A DNA stretch of 8,200 nt from an uncultured Leucothrix sp. (GCA_938004025.1 CALKXC010000270.1:1-8200); one strand, 5' to 3'. Positions 1-7,647 are shown, counted from the first letter of the stretch. Numbers and translations: made by a program. Notes: a model not told the origin generated them from the sequence alone.

Positions 1-16
1 TTGTCTTTTATCGATT

Positions 17-46
17 AAGAGTCACTTTTTTAGTGGCTCTTTTTTT
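17..46 (+). terminator. Rho-independent terminator of an upstream gene outside the window
   Basis: A 10-bp stem (arms 17-26 and 32-41, one G-U pair) closes a five-T loop and runs into a T tract (to 46). This is a classic intrinsic terminator reading on the + strand. It probably ends a gene lying left of the window, so ltaE should have its own promoter. Confidence 0.85.
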
Positions 47-94
47 GTTCGACATTTCTATTGGGAAATCCTATATCCTTAGCCATTAATATCC

Positions 95-123
95 TTGACG
101 CGTGAAGGCTCTAATCGCAAACT
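95..123 (+). promoter_or_regulatory. Weak candidate promoter for ltaE
   Basis: TTGACG at 95-100 matches five of six -35 consensus bases. At 17 bp spacing it is followed by CAAACT at 118-123, which matches only three of six -10 positions. A promoter is needed between the terminator and ltaE, but the poor -10 makes this tentative. Confidence 0.25.
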
Positions 124-156
124 GACCATCTCCATTACAACTTTGCAGATTTCGCC

Positions 157-1173
157 ATGCCAAAATTGATTGATTACCGAAGTGACACGCTCACCCTTCC
201 CTCTGATGCTATGAAGCAAGCAATGATAGAAGCCTCAATTGGTGATGATGTTTATGGTGAGGACCCAACTATCATTGAGCTTCAAGAACGATTAGCTAAG
301 CAATTCGGTAAAGAAGCAGGTTTATTTTTTCCGAGTGGAACACAAAGTAACTTGGTTGCAATGTTGTCGCATTGCCAGCGCGGTGAAGAAGTGATTACTG
401 CTCAGGAATATCATGTGTTTACCTACGAAGCTCGCGGTGCTTCTGTATTAGGAGGTGTGGCTTTACACCCATTACCTAGCTCTGCATATGGCACAATTTC
501 ACCTGCTGATGTAAAGGCTGCCATCAAAGTTGATGACCCTCACTACGCCGTTTCAAAACTGCTTAGCATGGAAAACACCGTGTCTGGCTGCGTTCAACCA
601 GACCAGGTAATTCAAGAAGCAACGCAAATAGCTCATGATGCTGGGCTCAAAACACATCTTGATGGCGCCAGAGTGTTTAACGCATCGATTGCCTCTAACA
701 CTTCTCCAGCAGAGTTATGCAAGCATTTCGATACAGTATCCATTTGTTTATCAAAAGGATTAGGCACTCCTGCAGGTTCAGTTTTAGTCGGCGATAAAAA
801 GACGATTCACTATGCTTTAAGGCAGCGGAAAATGCTAGGCGGAGGGATGCGTCAATCAGGCATGCTGGCAGCTGCTGGGCTTTACGCATTAGACAATAAT
901 GTTGAAAGGCTTGCGGTTGATCATAACAATGCCAAAACGCTTGCTGAAGCACTCGCGAAAATTCCGCAGCTGAACGTTGACCTACAACGTGTTCATTCAA
1001 ATATGGTATTCATTCATCCCGATGCAGCTGAACAGAAGGAACTAGCAGCTCATATGAAGTCGCATGGAATCATTATCGGTCAGGAGCGTTTGGTGCTTCA
1101 CCTAGATATTGATGAGAGTAGGGTCAGTAAAACAATTGAAGCATTTCAATCGTTTTATGCCGATCGAAACTAA
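157..1173 (+). CDS. ltaE: Low-specificity L-threonine aldolase
   Basis: This PLP enzyme cleaves L-threonine and L-allo-threonine to glycine and acetaldehyde in the cytoplasm. Its 338 residues are the usual length for the family. The N-terminus has the family signature (IDYRSDTLTLPS, then GDDVYGEDPT). SGTQSN at 60-65 matches the phosphate-binding segment. LDGAR at 168-172 supplies the Asp (D169) and Arg expected around the PLP ring. SKGLGTPAGS carries the Schiff-base lysine K200, and GGGMRQSG follows as in other family members. The ATG at 157 begins the conserved N-terminus but lacks a clear Shine-Dalgarno sequence. The gene is monocistronic, sits behind a terminator, and ends 4 bp from the stop of the convergent oxidoreductase gene. 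No key residue is missing. Family identity is secure; stereospecificity cannot be read from sequence alone. Confidence 0.95.
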   Translation: MPKLIDYRSDTLTLPSDAMKQAMIEASIGDDVYGEDPTIIELQERLAKQFGKEAGLFFPSGTQSNLVAMLSHCQRGEEVITAQEYHVFTYEARGASVLGGVALHPLPSSAYGTISPADVKAAIKVDDPHYAVSKLLSMENTVSGCVQPDQVIQEATQIAHDAGLKTHLDGARVFNASIASNTSPAELCKHFDTVSICLSKGLGTPAGSVLVGDKKTIHYALRQRKMLGGGMRQSGMLAAAGLYALDNNVERLAVDHNNAKTLAEALAKIPQLNVDLQRVHSNMVFIHPDAAEQKELAAHMKSHGIIIGQERLVLHLDIDESRVSKTIEAFQSFYADRN

Positions 1174-1177
1174 ACAC

Positions 1178-3229
1178 CTATTGAGCCTTCTCAAACGCAA
1201 CAAATGTGTCGTTGTAACAGGCGCCCTGCATAATGTCTGTCCGTGAATCCGCTGACATTAAGGCATTCACGGTTTGGCCACTCCGGCTCGTTGCTTGCCA
1301 AGCGCCTTTAGGCGTATACAGAACCCCAGCTTTTACACGATCGGTTACAGCAACGGTAAAAAATACCTCGCCTAATTCATTCCAAATACGAACTTCATCA
1401 CCCTGTTTGACGTTACACTTTGCAGCGTCATCTGGATGAATTTCAACAATTTGAGTCACTAATGATTCGGCCGAACCACCGAAGGTAGCATTGGTTCTAT
1501 CATCAGATGATGGTGATATAATCATATACGGAAACTTTGATACCGGCGCTATCGCTTCAAATCTTGGCACACCATAGCCGTATTCGGCCTCCAATTCTTG
1601 ATCAAATAAGCGAATCTTCCCCGCTGGTGTATCTGGCATCACCGTATCGCACATTATCGTTGCTTCACCTCCTGATGTGTTCATCAATATCGCTGTATTT
1701 AGAGGTATTTCACTTGGCTTGTAACCTTGCAAGCGTGGATCATTATCAGCAAAAGCCTGATCCATCAGTTGCTTATCCGTCAGTTCAAAACCTTCGTCAT
1801 TAATACCAAAACGCGTTGCTAAACGTCTGAATATTTCAGTATTAGGCAATGCCTCACCCACAAGTGGAATCACAGATTCAGCACGTTGCAAATAGTTGTG
1901 GCCATAGGAACCGTAAATATCTTCAATTTCAAACACACTGGCCGCTGGTAAGATAACATCGGCGTAACGCATACTATCTGTCATAACCACATCACAACCC
2001 ACAATAAACAACGACTCCTGACTCAGTGCTTTTTGCATACGCTGCTGATCTGGGTGAGTTGCAATGGGGTTATGGTTATAAATCATCATCGCTTTGATTG
2101 GAATTTCTAAAGATTCATCCAACAACAGTCGACTAATATCCACAATGTTAAAAGTGCGTACGCCATCGGGTAATAGATCAGTGCCTTCCAAGCGATCGCT
2201 GGTTCTTGGAAAAGCAAAACCAGGCTTAGCTATGACACCGGCACCGAGCTTGCAAAAGTTACCGGTTAAGGCTTGTAAAGCCATCGCAGCGCGCAAACCA
2301 GAGCCGCCACTTTTACCACGCTCTATACCATTACCAATCGAAACAGCAACGGTCTGCGCTTTAAGATAATAATCTGCTAACGCATCAAACTGGTCTAATG
2401 GCAAACCACAAATAGCTTCGATATCATCACGAGAATAATTTCTGGACTGCACTAAATATTCTTCGGCACCATCAACCCATTGATCGATGAAGCCTTTGTT
2501 CAATCCACCGCGTCGCTCAATTTCAGCTGCCAGTGCCATTGCCAAGACAACATCAGTGCCCGGCTTTATTTGCATGTATAGATCCGCACGTTCAGCAATA
2601 CGAATACGCTTAGGATCAATCACAACAAGCTTACAGCCATTCTTTTGGGCTTTGCTAACCACACGAGATAAATGTAGGTTAGACACCGTCGCATTGTTTC
2701 CCCAGATCACAATCAAATCAGCAACTTCAGCCTGCTCTGGCGGCATACCCGGAGAATTACCAAACAAGCTGGCGTAAGCACCTCCCCGAACGCCGCCGCA
2801 TAAAGGCCCACGGTCTAATTGTGTAGCACCAAGCTTATTAAAAAAGCGTCTGTCCAATGAACCTGCGGCTAATTCACCGTGAGGGCCTGCATAGTTAAAA
2901 CCTAGAACTGACTCACCACCATAGCGATTAATAGCATCCGTAAAACCTTCATAAACAAGATCAAGTGCTTGCACCCAGCTGATACGCTTAAACTCATCAG
3001 CGCCACGTTTACCAACTCGCTGCATGGGATATTTAAGTCGCTGTTTGCCATGAACAAAGTCAGGATAGAAACGAGCAACCTTGCTGCAAATCGCATTATC
3101 GGTATAAGGGTTCGCTTTAGACCCACGAATTGAGATTATTTTCTCATCCTGCACCGTCACCGATAAGCTACAGGTATCTGGGCAATCTAAAGGGCAAACC
3201 GCAGGGCGAATTTCAGCAACACTACTCAT
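1178..3229 (-). CDS. Molybdopterin (bis-MGD) / [4Fe-4S] oxidoreductase, substrate unknown
   Basis: This is a formate dehydrogenase/DMSO reductase superfamily catalytic subunit of 683 residues. Numbered from the ATG at 3229, C12, C16, C20 and C48 form a CX3CX3CX27C [4Fe-4S] motif. K50 lies where superfamily members have the electron-relay lysine. The large molybdopterin domain follows, with segments such as VIWGNNA and ADVILPAASVFE, then a C-terminal dinucleotide-binding domain (SPSSDDRTNATFGGS; IHPDDAAKCNVKQGDEV). C144 in GPLCGG aligns by spacing with the formate dehydrogenase Sec/Cys position, so a Cys ligand to Mo is likely. There is no Tat signal, so the enzyme is probably cytoplasmic. No electron-transfer subunit is encoded nearby. 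The reading frame extends to an ATG at 3268, but a GGAG six bases before the 3229 ATG favours the shorter form. The substrate is unknown: it resembles single-subunit YoaE-like oxidoreductases, from memory, rather than a defined formate dehydrogenase. Confidence 0.88.
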   Translation of the reverse strand: MSSVAEIRPAVCPLDCPDTCSLSVTVQDEKIISIRGSKANPYTDNAICSKVARFYPDFVHGKQRLKYPMQRVGKRGADEFKRISWVQALDLVYEGFTDAINRYGGESVLGFNYAGPHGELAAGSLDRRFFNKLGATQLDRGPLCGGVRGGAYASLFGNSPGMPPEQAEVADLIVIWGNNATVSNLHLSRVVSKAQKNGCKLVVIDPKRIRIAERADLYMQIKPGTDVVLAMALAAEIERRGGLNKGFIDQWVDGAEEYLVQSRNYSRDDIEAICGLPLDQFDALADYYLKAQTVAVSIGNGIERGKSGGSGLRAAMALQALTGNFCKLGAGVIAKPGFAFPRTSDRLEGTDLLPDGVRTFNIVDISRLLLDESLEIPIKAMMIYNHNPIATHPDQQRMQKALSQESLFIVGCDVVMTDSMRYADVILPAASVFEIEDIYGSYGHNYLQRAESVIPLVGEALPNTEIFRRLATRFGINDEGFELTDKQLMDQAFADNDPRLQGYKPSEIPLNTAILMNTSGGEATIMCDTVMPDTPAGKIRLFDQELEAEYGYGVPRFEAIAPVSKFPYMIISPSSDDRTNATFGGSAESLVTQIVEIHPDDAAKCNVKQGDEVRIWNELGEVFFTVAVTDRVKAGVLYTPKGAWQATSRSGQTVNALMSADSRTDIMQGACYNDTFVAFEKAQ

Positions 3230-3235
3230 CATAAT

Positions 3236-3239
3236 CTCC
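3236..3239 (-). promoter_or_regulatory. Shine-Dalgarno site that decides the oxidoreductase start
   Basis: GGAG on the minus strand lies 6 nt before the ATG at 3229 and 3 nt before the adjacent in-frame ATG at 3232. The spacing suits the 3229 start. The longer frame beginning at 3268 would place this site inside the coding region. Confidence 0.6.
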
Positions 3240-3265
3240 GATATTTGATGGTTGATTAAAGAGCA

Positions 3266-3304
3266 CAATACTGGCTAAATGGGCTAATTTACAGACCCAA
3301 TACT
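3266..3304. promoter_or_regulatory. Candidate MocR operator: paired CAATACT direct repeats between divergent genes
   Basis: CAATACT occurs at 3266-3272 and again at 3298-3304, 32 bp apart start to start, about three helical turns. A second direct repeat, GGCTAA at 3273-3278 and 3282-3287, lies between them. The pair sits in the 95-bp gap between the divergent oxidoreductase and mocR genes. Characterised MocR proteins such as GabR bind direct repeats with roughly this spacing in divergent regions. The repeats are seen; their role as an operator is inferred. No convincing -35/-10 pair was found for either gene here. Confidence 0.4.
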
Positions 3305-3313
3305 AAACAGTTG

Positions 3314-3318
3314 AAGGA
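3314..3318 (+). promoter_or_regulatory. Shine-Dalgarno site supporting the TTG start of the MocR gene
   Basis: AAGGA lies 6 nt before the TTG at 3325. It is the only good ribosome site ahead of the conserved N-terminal region, and it supports a non-ATG start for the regulator. Confidence 0.7.
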
Positions 3319-3324
3319 CCCACT

Positions 3325-4803
3325 TTGGCAACCAACGATTTCCCATCTGAGCTATTTCTTCCTTTTCTCAATCAAGAGTCTGAGTTACCACAATACGCAC
3401 TATTGTTTCGAGCTTTTCAGCAGGCAATCTTACAAGGGGATTTAATACCGGGTGCTAAGCTCCCGGCAAGTCGGCCTTTGAGCGTTACACTTAATATTTC
3501 ACGCAACACCGTCAAAACAGCCTTTGAAATGCTGCAAGCGGAAGGTTATATCGACACACGCCATGGATCTGGCAGCTTCGTAAGCGCTCAGATACCAGTC
3601 CCATCAAAGCGTCTTAGCGATAAACAAAAACCGGCAACTAAAGAAACTGTACAGCCCCCTCTTTCTGATATGGCGAAACGTTTGCAACAGTTCCAAACGG
3701 GTCATTCAGATGCACCGGGAAAGTTACTTGCCCCTGCTCAATGCTGTGTCGATAGCTTTCCGTGGGAACAATGGCAAAAGCAAGTTGCTAAAGCTGGTCG
3801 ACAAATGAAGTTTGCTCCCAGCACCTCAACAATGGGCGATGACCTGCTACGCAATCAAATCGCAAGCTATCTACAGGTAACACGTGGCGTTTCCTGCGAT
3901 GCAGAGCAAGTGATGATTTGTTCTGGCTCGCAACAAGCACTCTATCTTTCTTTTCAGCTCCTGCTAAACGCTGATGACACTGTATGGGTAGAGGACCCAG
4001 GATACCACGGTATCAGTGGGGCAATCACTTCAGTCCGAGCAAATGAGTTCCCTGTACCAACCGATCAAGACGGATTTGAAGTTAACTATGCAATCAAGCA
4101 CAAAATTGATGCACGTGCTGCAATAGTCACACCCTCTCATAACTACCCTATGGGATACACCTTAAGTTTAGAAAGGCGACTTGCGTTAATCGAGTGGGCA
4201 AAGCAACACTCATCGTGGATAATTGAAGACGACTACGACAGTGAATTTCGTTACGAGGGTCCACCGCTCACCGCATTGCAAGGATTAGGAGGAGAACACT
4301 GCGTCATCTACGCCGGCACTTTCACCAGAATTCTACATCCATCAATACGCTTAGGTTACCTAATCATCCCGCCTGCACTTGTAGAACCCTTTACCAAAGC
4401 CAAACGCTATATAGACGGCGGAATATCACAACTACCGCAACTAGCACTAGGAGAATTCATGGCCTCAGGCCAGTTTTCCAGTCATGTCAGAAGAATGCGC
4501 AAACTCTACCAACACCGACGCAAAGTATTAAACGATGCGATCGCCGATGCTTTAGAGGGAATACTAAAACGTGTACCTAGTGACGGCGGAATGCACTCCG
4601 TTTTTCTATTACCGCCTGACTATTCCGACAAAGAGATTTGCACACTAACCGACCGACAAGGATTAGGCATAAGGGCCCTATCCAATTACTACTCCGGAAC
4701 CAAACCCCAACAAGGCCTAATAGTAGGCTTCGCAGGATACAACGACGAGCAACTCAAAACAGGCATAAAAGTTTTAGCTTCAATAATTACAAATCAACCC
4801 TAG
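3325..4803 (+). CDS. MocR-family (GntR HTH + aminotransferase-like) regulator with Lys-to-Arg change at the PLP site
   Basis: The 492-residue protein has the MocR layout. A GntR-type winged helix lies at about residues 25-86 (LPASRPLSVTLNISRNTVK, then EGYIDTRHGSGSFV). A linker follows, then a type-I aminotransferase-fold domain from about 150 to the end. Aminotransferase-like motifs are present: CSGSQQALYLSFQLL, EDPGYHG, PSHNYPMGYTLS, and the PLP-pyridine Asp in EDDYDSEFRY (D302). The segment that normally reads GTFSK is GTFTR, so R335 stands where the Schiff-base lysine should be. The 33-residue gap from D302 matches D279-K312 of GabR. PLP may therefore bind only non-covalently, or not at all. 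The TTG start has a good ribosome site. The gene is divergent from the molybdoenzyme, the usual position for a MocR target. The last third uses more ATA and CTA codons than the rest. Family assignment is firm; effector and target are inferred. Confidence 0.92.
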   Translation: MATNDFPSELFLPFLNQESELPQYALLFRAFQQAILQGDLIPGAKLPASRPLSVTLNISRNTVKTAFEMLQAEGYIDTRHGSGSFVSAQIPVPSKRLSDKQKPATKETVQPPLSDMAKRLQQFQTGHSDAPGKLLAPAQCCVDSFPWEQWQKQVAKAGRQMKFAPSTSTMGDDLLRNQIASYLQVTRGVSCDAEQVMICSGSQQALYLSFQLLLNADDTVWVEDPGYHGISGAITSVRANEFPVPTDQDGFEVNYAIKHKIDARAAIVTPSHNYPMGYTLSLERRLALIEWAKQHSSWIIEDDYDSEFRYEGPPLTALQGLGGEHCVIYAGTFTRILHPSIRLGYLIIPPALVEPFTKAKRYIDGGISQLPQLALGEFMASGQFSSHVRRMRKLYQHRRKVLNDAIADALEGILKRVPSDGGMHSVFLLPPDYSDKEICTLTDRQGLGIRALSNYYSGTKPQQGLIVGFAGYNDEQLKTGIKVLASIITNQP

Positions 4804-4847
4804 TACCCCCATCTCCAACACCCAACCCCTTAAGGTGTCCAAAGTAA

Positions 4848-4953
4848 GGGCAAAGTATTTAGCGGAACAAGCGCCTTACGACATCATCCACCTTATAATC
4901 TAACGTCCACCCTAAAAAATGACGTCGAAGCGTTTCCGCTAAATACTTTGCCC
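4848..4953. repeat. 106-bp inverted-repeat (cruciform or MITE-like) element
   Basis: Arms of 20 bp, 4848-4867 and 4934-4953, are perfect inverted copies beginning GGGCAAAG. The pairing continues inward imperfectly: 4871-4887 against 4920-4932 pairs with two single-base bulges and one mismatch. This leaves a ~30-nt unpaired middle that contains TATAAT (4894-4899). There is no T tract after either arm, so it is not a typical intrinsic terminator. No target-site duplication is evident at the edges. CAAAGTA also occurs as a direct repeat at 4840-4846 and 4851-4857. The element fills most of the gap between the MocR gene and the mod operon. It could be a small non-autonomous mobile element, a dispersed palindromic repeat, or an RNA hairpin in the mod leader. 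Confidence 0.75.
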
Positions 4954-4977
4954 GCCCGTCACTAAACAAAAAACAAT

Positions 4978-5006
4978 TTGCCCAAAGCGTTATGTTTTGA
5001 TATGAA
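4978..5006 (+). promoter_or_regulatory. Candidate promoter of the modEABC operon
   Basis: TTGCCC at 4978-4983 (four of six -35 bases) and TATGAA at 5001-5006 (four of six -10 bases) are exactly 17 bp apart. The pair spans almost the whole ModE-like site, the layout expected for ModE repression. Transcription would start near 5012-5014, so the modE mRNA would have almost no leader. Confidence 0.4.
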
Positions 5007-5011
5007 TAGCG
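4988..5011. promoter_or_regulatory. ModE-box-like operator 1 (modE start)
   Basis: CGTTATGT, eight bases, then GAATAGCG. The half-sites match in inverted orientation at five of eight positions. The geometry equals the E. coli modA operator as I recall it (CGTTATAT-N8-ACATAACG). It lies at the head of a modE-led operon and is nearly repeated at 5401-5424. Binding itself is inferred. Confidence 0.6.
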
Positions 5012-5385
5012 CTATGACAGACAGCACAAACAATTTAACCAAAGCACCCATCAACTATCACCTTCGTGGACGCTTCTGGATAGCCAGCCCTGAAGGGACA
5101 TTCCTGGGCACCGGTCGCGTAATTCTACTCGAAAATATCCAAGAACACGGCTCAATCAGCGGTGCTGCGCGAGCCATGAAAATGTCTTACCGACAAGCCT
5201 GGCAGCTAGTTCAATCCATGAATAAGCACAGCAACAACCCTTTAGTCAGCAGCCTAACAGGCGGCAAAGGCGGTGGCGGCGCAACGATCACTAAAACCGG
5301 TGAACAAGCTATCGAATTGTTTCGTGAAGTAGAACGAGATATGAAAAATTTTATGGAGAAGCGCTCTGCTTCAATCGCACTATGA
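5002..5385 (+). CDS. modE: ModE-type molybdenum regulator, DNA-binding domain only
   Basis: This is the N-terminal winged helix of the ModE family: GRFWIASPEGTFLGTGRVILLE, then HGSISGAARAMKMSYRQAWQLV (recognition region) and the diagnostic GGKGGGGATITKTG. ModE represses molybdate uptake genes when bound to molybdate. Full-length E. coli ModE has about 262 residues, with a di-Mop molybdate-binding C-terminus. This protein has about 127 and stops shortly after the DNA-binding domain, so it has no sensor of its own. ModE_N-only relatives are known. The start is uncertain: TTG 4978, ATG 5002 and ATG 5014 are all in frame and none has a Shine-Dalgarno sequence. ATG 5002 is preferred because it occupies the same place in the duplicated operator as the modA ATG. 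ATG 5014 would fit a leaderless mRNA. Its stop overlaps an upstream ATG of the modA frame (ATGA, 5382-5385), which suggests coupling. Confidence 0.88.
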   Translation: MNSAMTDSTNNLTKAPINYHLRGRFWIASPEGTFLGTGRVILLENIQEHGSISGAARAMKMSYRQAWQLVQSMNKHSNNPLVSSLTGGKGGGGATITKTGEQAIELFREVERDMKNFMEKRSASIAL

Positions 5386-5400
5386 TACTCATTTACCAAG

Positions 5401-5424
5401 CGTTATGTTTTCAAATGAATAACC
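5401..5424. promoter_or_regulatory. ModE-box-like operator 2 (modA start)
   Basis: CGTTATGT, eight bases, then GAATAACC. The stretch 5398-5423 matches 4985-5010 at 23 of 26 positions. It covers the probable modA start codon (ATG 5415). It may let ModE control modABC separately from modE, or act on translation initiation. The repeat is seen; the function is inferred. Confidence 0.5.
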
Positions 5425-6192
5425 GATTACGTTTGCTTTGTTTACTCTTTCTAGTTACTAGCACAACGGCTTTGACAAGCGCAAAAGCCGATGAAGTAGT
5501 CGTTGCGGTTGCTTCAAACTTCATCAAACCGATGCAAAGAATCGCGGGTGACTTTAAAGAACAGACAGGACATGAAGTGAAACTATCCTTCGGTTCTTCA
5601 GGTAAATTACTAGCGCAAATAACCCATGGCGCCCCATTTGATATTTTCCTATCAGCGGACACTGACAAGGTTGATCGTCTTATAAAACATGGACTTGCAG
5701 TCTCCGACTCTTCGTATATTTATGCACAGGGACGTTTGGTTTTATGGTCAGCTGCTGAAAATTTTATTGATGATAGCCCTAATATTCTTCAATCAGATAA
5801 ATTCAACTACATCGCATTAGCCGATGCAAAACTGGCTCCCTATGGCAAAGCCGCCAGTGAAGTGATGGAAGCACTACAGTTAGAGAAACGCTTAAAAGAC
5901 AAATTGGTTACCGGTGAAAACATCTCCCAAACCTATCAGTTTGTGCAAACAGGCAATGCCCAACTTGGGTTTGTAGCTTTGTCCCAAGTCAATAATAAAA
6001 ATGCAAATTCAAAAGGTTCTAAATGGCTTATTCCAAGTGCCTTGCACGCACCCATTAATCAAAGTGCTGTGATATTAAAACGAGCCAAGGATAATCCAGC
6101 CGCAATTGAGTTGTTCGCTTATCTTCAGAAAAAAACCACCCAAGCACTCATTAAATCCTTCGGCTACGACACCATAAACTCAACTCGAAATT

Positions 6193-6209
<17 letters not shown>
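5415..6209 (+). CDS. modA: Periplasmic molybdate-binding protein of the ABC importer
   Basis: ModA captures molybdate (and usually tungstate) in the periplasm and delivers it to ModB. From ATG 5415 the protein has 264 residues, close to the family norm. A signal peptide is clear: NNRLR, a hydrophobic core, and probable cleavage after A25 in SAKA-DE. The ligand-pocket segments follow: VAVASNF (S34), [11 protein letters not shown] (S61/S62), [11 protein letters not shown] (72-82), and [10 protein letters not shown] with the family tyrosine. No Shine-Dalgarno sequence precedes 5415. The frame is open to ATG 5382, which overlaps the modE stop as ATGA; that start would add 11 residues before the signal peptide, so 5415 gives the more normal secretion signal. 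The 3' end overlaps modB by 17 bp, indicating one operon. Confidence 0.93.
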
Positions 6210-6875
<666 letters not shown>

Positions 6876-6879
<4 letters not shown>

Positions 6880-7586
6880 CAATGGACTCAAATAATATCC
6901 CATTTCGTTACGAACTTGCTTTTGATAGTTTTCAACTGTCTGTTGATTCAAGCTTTCCTGCACATGGTGTAACCGCGATATTTGGTCATTCCGGCTGTGG
7001 TAAAAGCACCTTATTGCGCTGTATCGCTGGCTTAGAGAAACCACAGCAAGCGTATTTAAAGCTGAATGGAAAATCTTGGGACGATAGTTCTAATGGTACC
7101 CGTTTGGAGTCTCACCAACGTCGCATTGGTTATGTATTTCAAGAGGCCAGTTTGTTTCCACATCTGTCGGTAATTAAAAACATCGAATATGGGGTTAAAC
7201 GAAGCAAACACAGCGATAGCGCCGATCAAATGTCTCAGGCAATTGAGTTGCTGGATATTGAAAACCTGCTTAGCCGCAAACCAGAACGTCTATCTGGCGG
7301 CGAACGTCAACGAGTTGCTATTGCACGAGCCTTAACGGTTTGTCCTGAATTATTGCTCATGGATGAGCCGCTTGCGGCGCTGGATATGCCACGAAAGCGA
7401 GAAATTTTACCTTTCCTACAGCGAGTACATCGCGAAATGGAGATCCCTGTTTTGTATGTTTCTCACTCCCCGGCTGAGATAAAACGCCTAGCTGACTATC
7501 TTATTGTGATGGAAGAAGGAAGGGTCGTAGCTAAAGGAAGCTTAGAAGAAACAACACAATACTTATTAGAAGAAGACTATTTTTAA
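6876..7586 (+). CDS. modC: Molybdate ABC transporter ATPase lacking the TOBE/Mop domain
   Basis: ModC hydrolyses ATP to drive molybdate import. The nucleotide-binding domain is complete: Walker [10 protein letters not shown] (37-45), Q-loop Q89 in [14 protein letters not shown], signature LSGGERQ (139-145), Walker B LLLMDEP (D163, E164), D-loop and H197 in YVSHSPAE. E. coli ModC has about 352 residues because a C-terminal TOBE/Mop domain binds molybdate. This protein ends at residue 236, just where that domain would begin. The next gene on the other strand starts 61 bp later, so no displaced domain can be hiding in another frame. The motifs are intact, so the short form is likely natural and active. 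The start overlaps the modB stop by 4 bp; ATG 6882 is an alternative. It is the last gene of the operon, and no convincing terminator follows. Confidence 0.93.
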
Positions 7587-7647
7587 GCACGTTAAAATGG
7601 CTAGAATGCTTTTCAAATAATCCTCTCAATACAAGAAAACTGCTTAG

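Noticed and set aside
695..1000. Minus-strand open frame inside ltaE
   Set aside because: It lies wholly antisense to a well-conserved gene and shows no recognisable protein features; likewise the other open frames inside the oxidoreductase, modA and phosphatase genes.
4638..4847. Small + strand reading frame overlapping the end of the MocR gene
   Set aside because: It is an out-of-frame shadow of the A/C-rich gene end, with a Pro/Arg/Thr-rich nonsense product and no ribosome site.
4894..4899. Perfect TATAAT as the mod operon -10 box
   Set aside because: No acceptable -35 lies 16-18 bp upstream, and it sits in the middle of the inverted-repeat element; kept only as an alternative.
4848..4953. 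Integron attC-like recombination site
   Set aside because: The size and folded form fit, but the GTTRRRY / RYYYAAC core sites are absent and no gene-cassette context exists.
4804..5001. Molybdenum-cofactor riboswitch in the mod leader
   Set aside because: The only structure seen is the simple long hairpin; the multi-stem layout of that riboswitch is not apparent and the predicted promoter lies downstream of it.
7587..7647. Terminator between modC and the phosphatase gene
   Set aside because: Only weak complementarity (the CTAG..TTTTC and GAAAAC..TTAG segments), with several mismatches and no good stem plus T tract.
7587..7647. Frameshifted remainder of the ModC TOBE domain
   Set aside because: Only 61 bp remain before the opposite-strand gene, too short to encode the missing ~110 residues.
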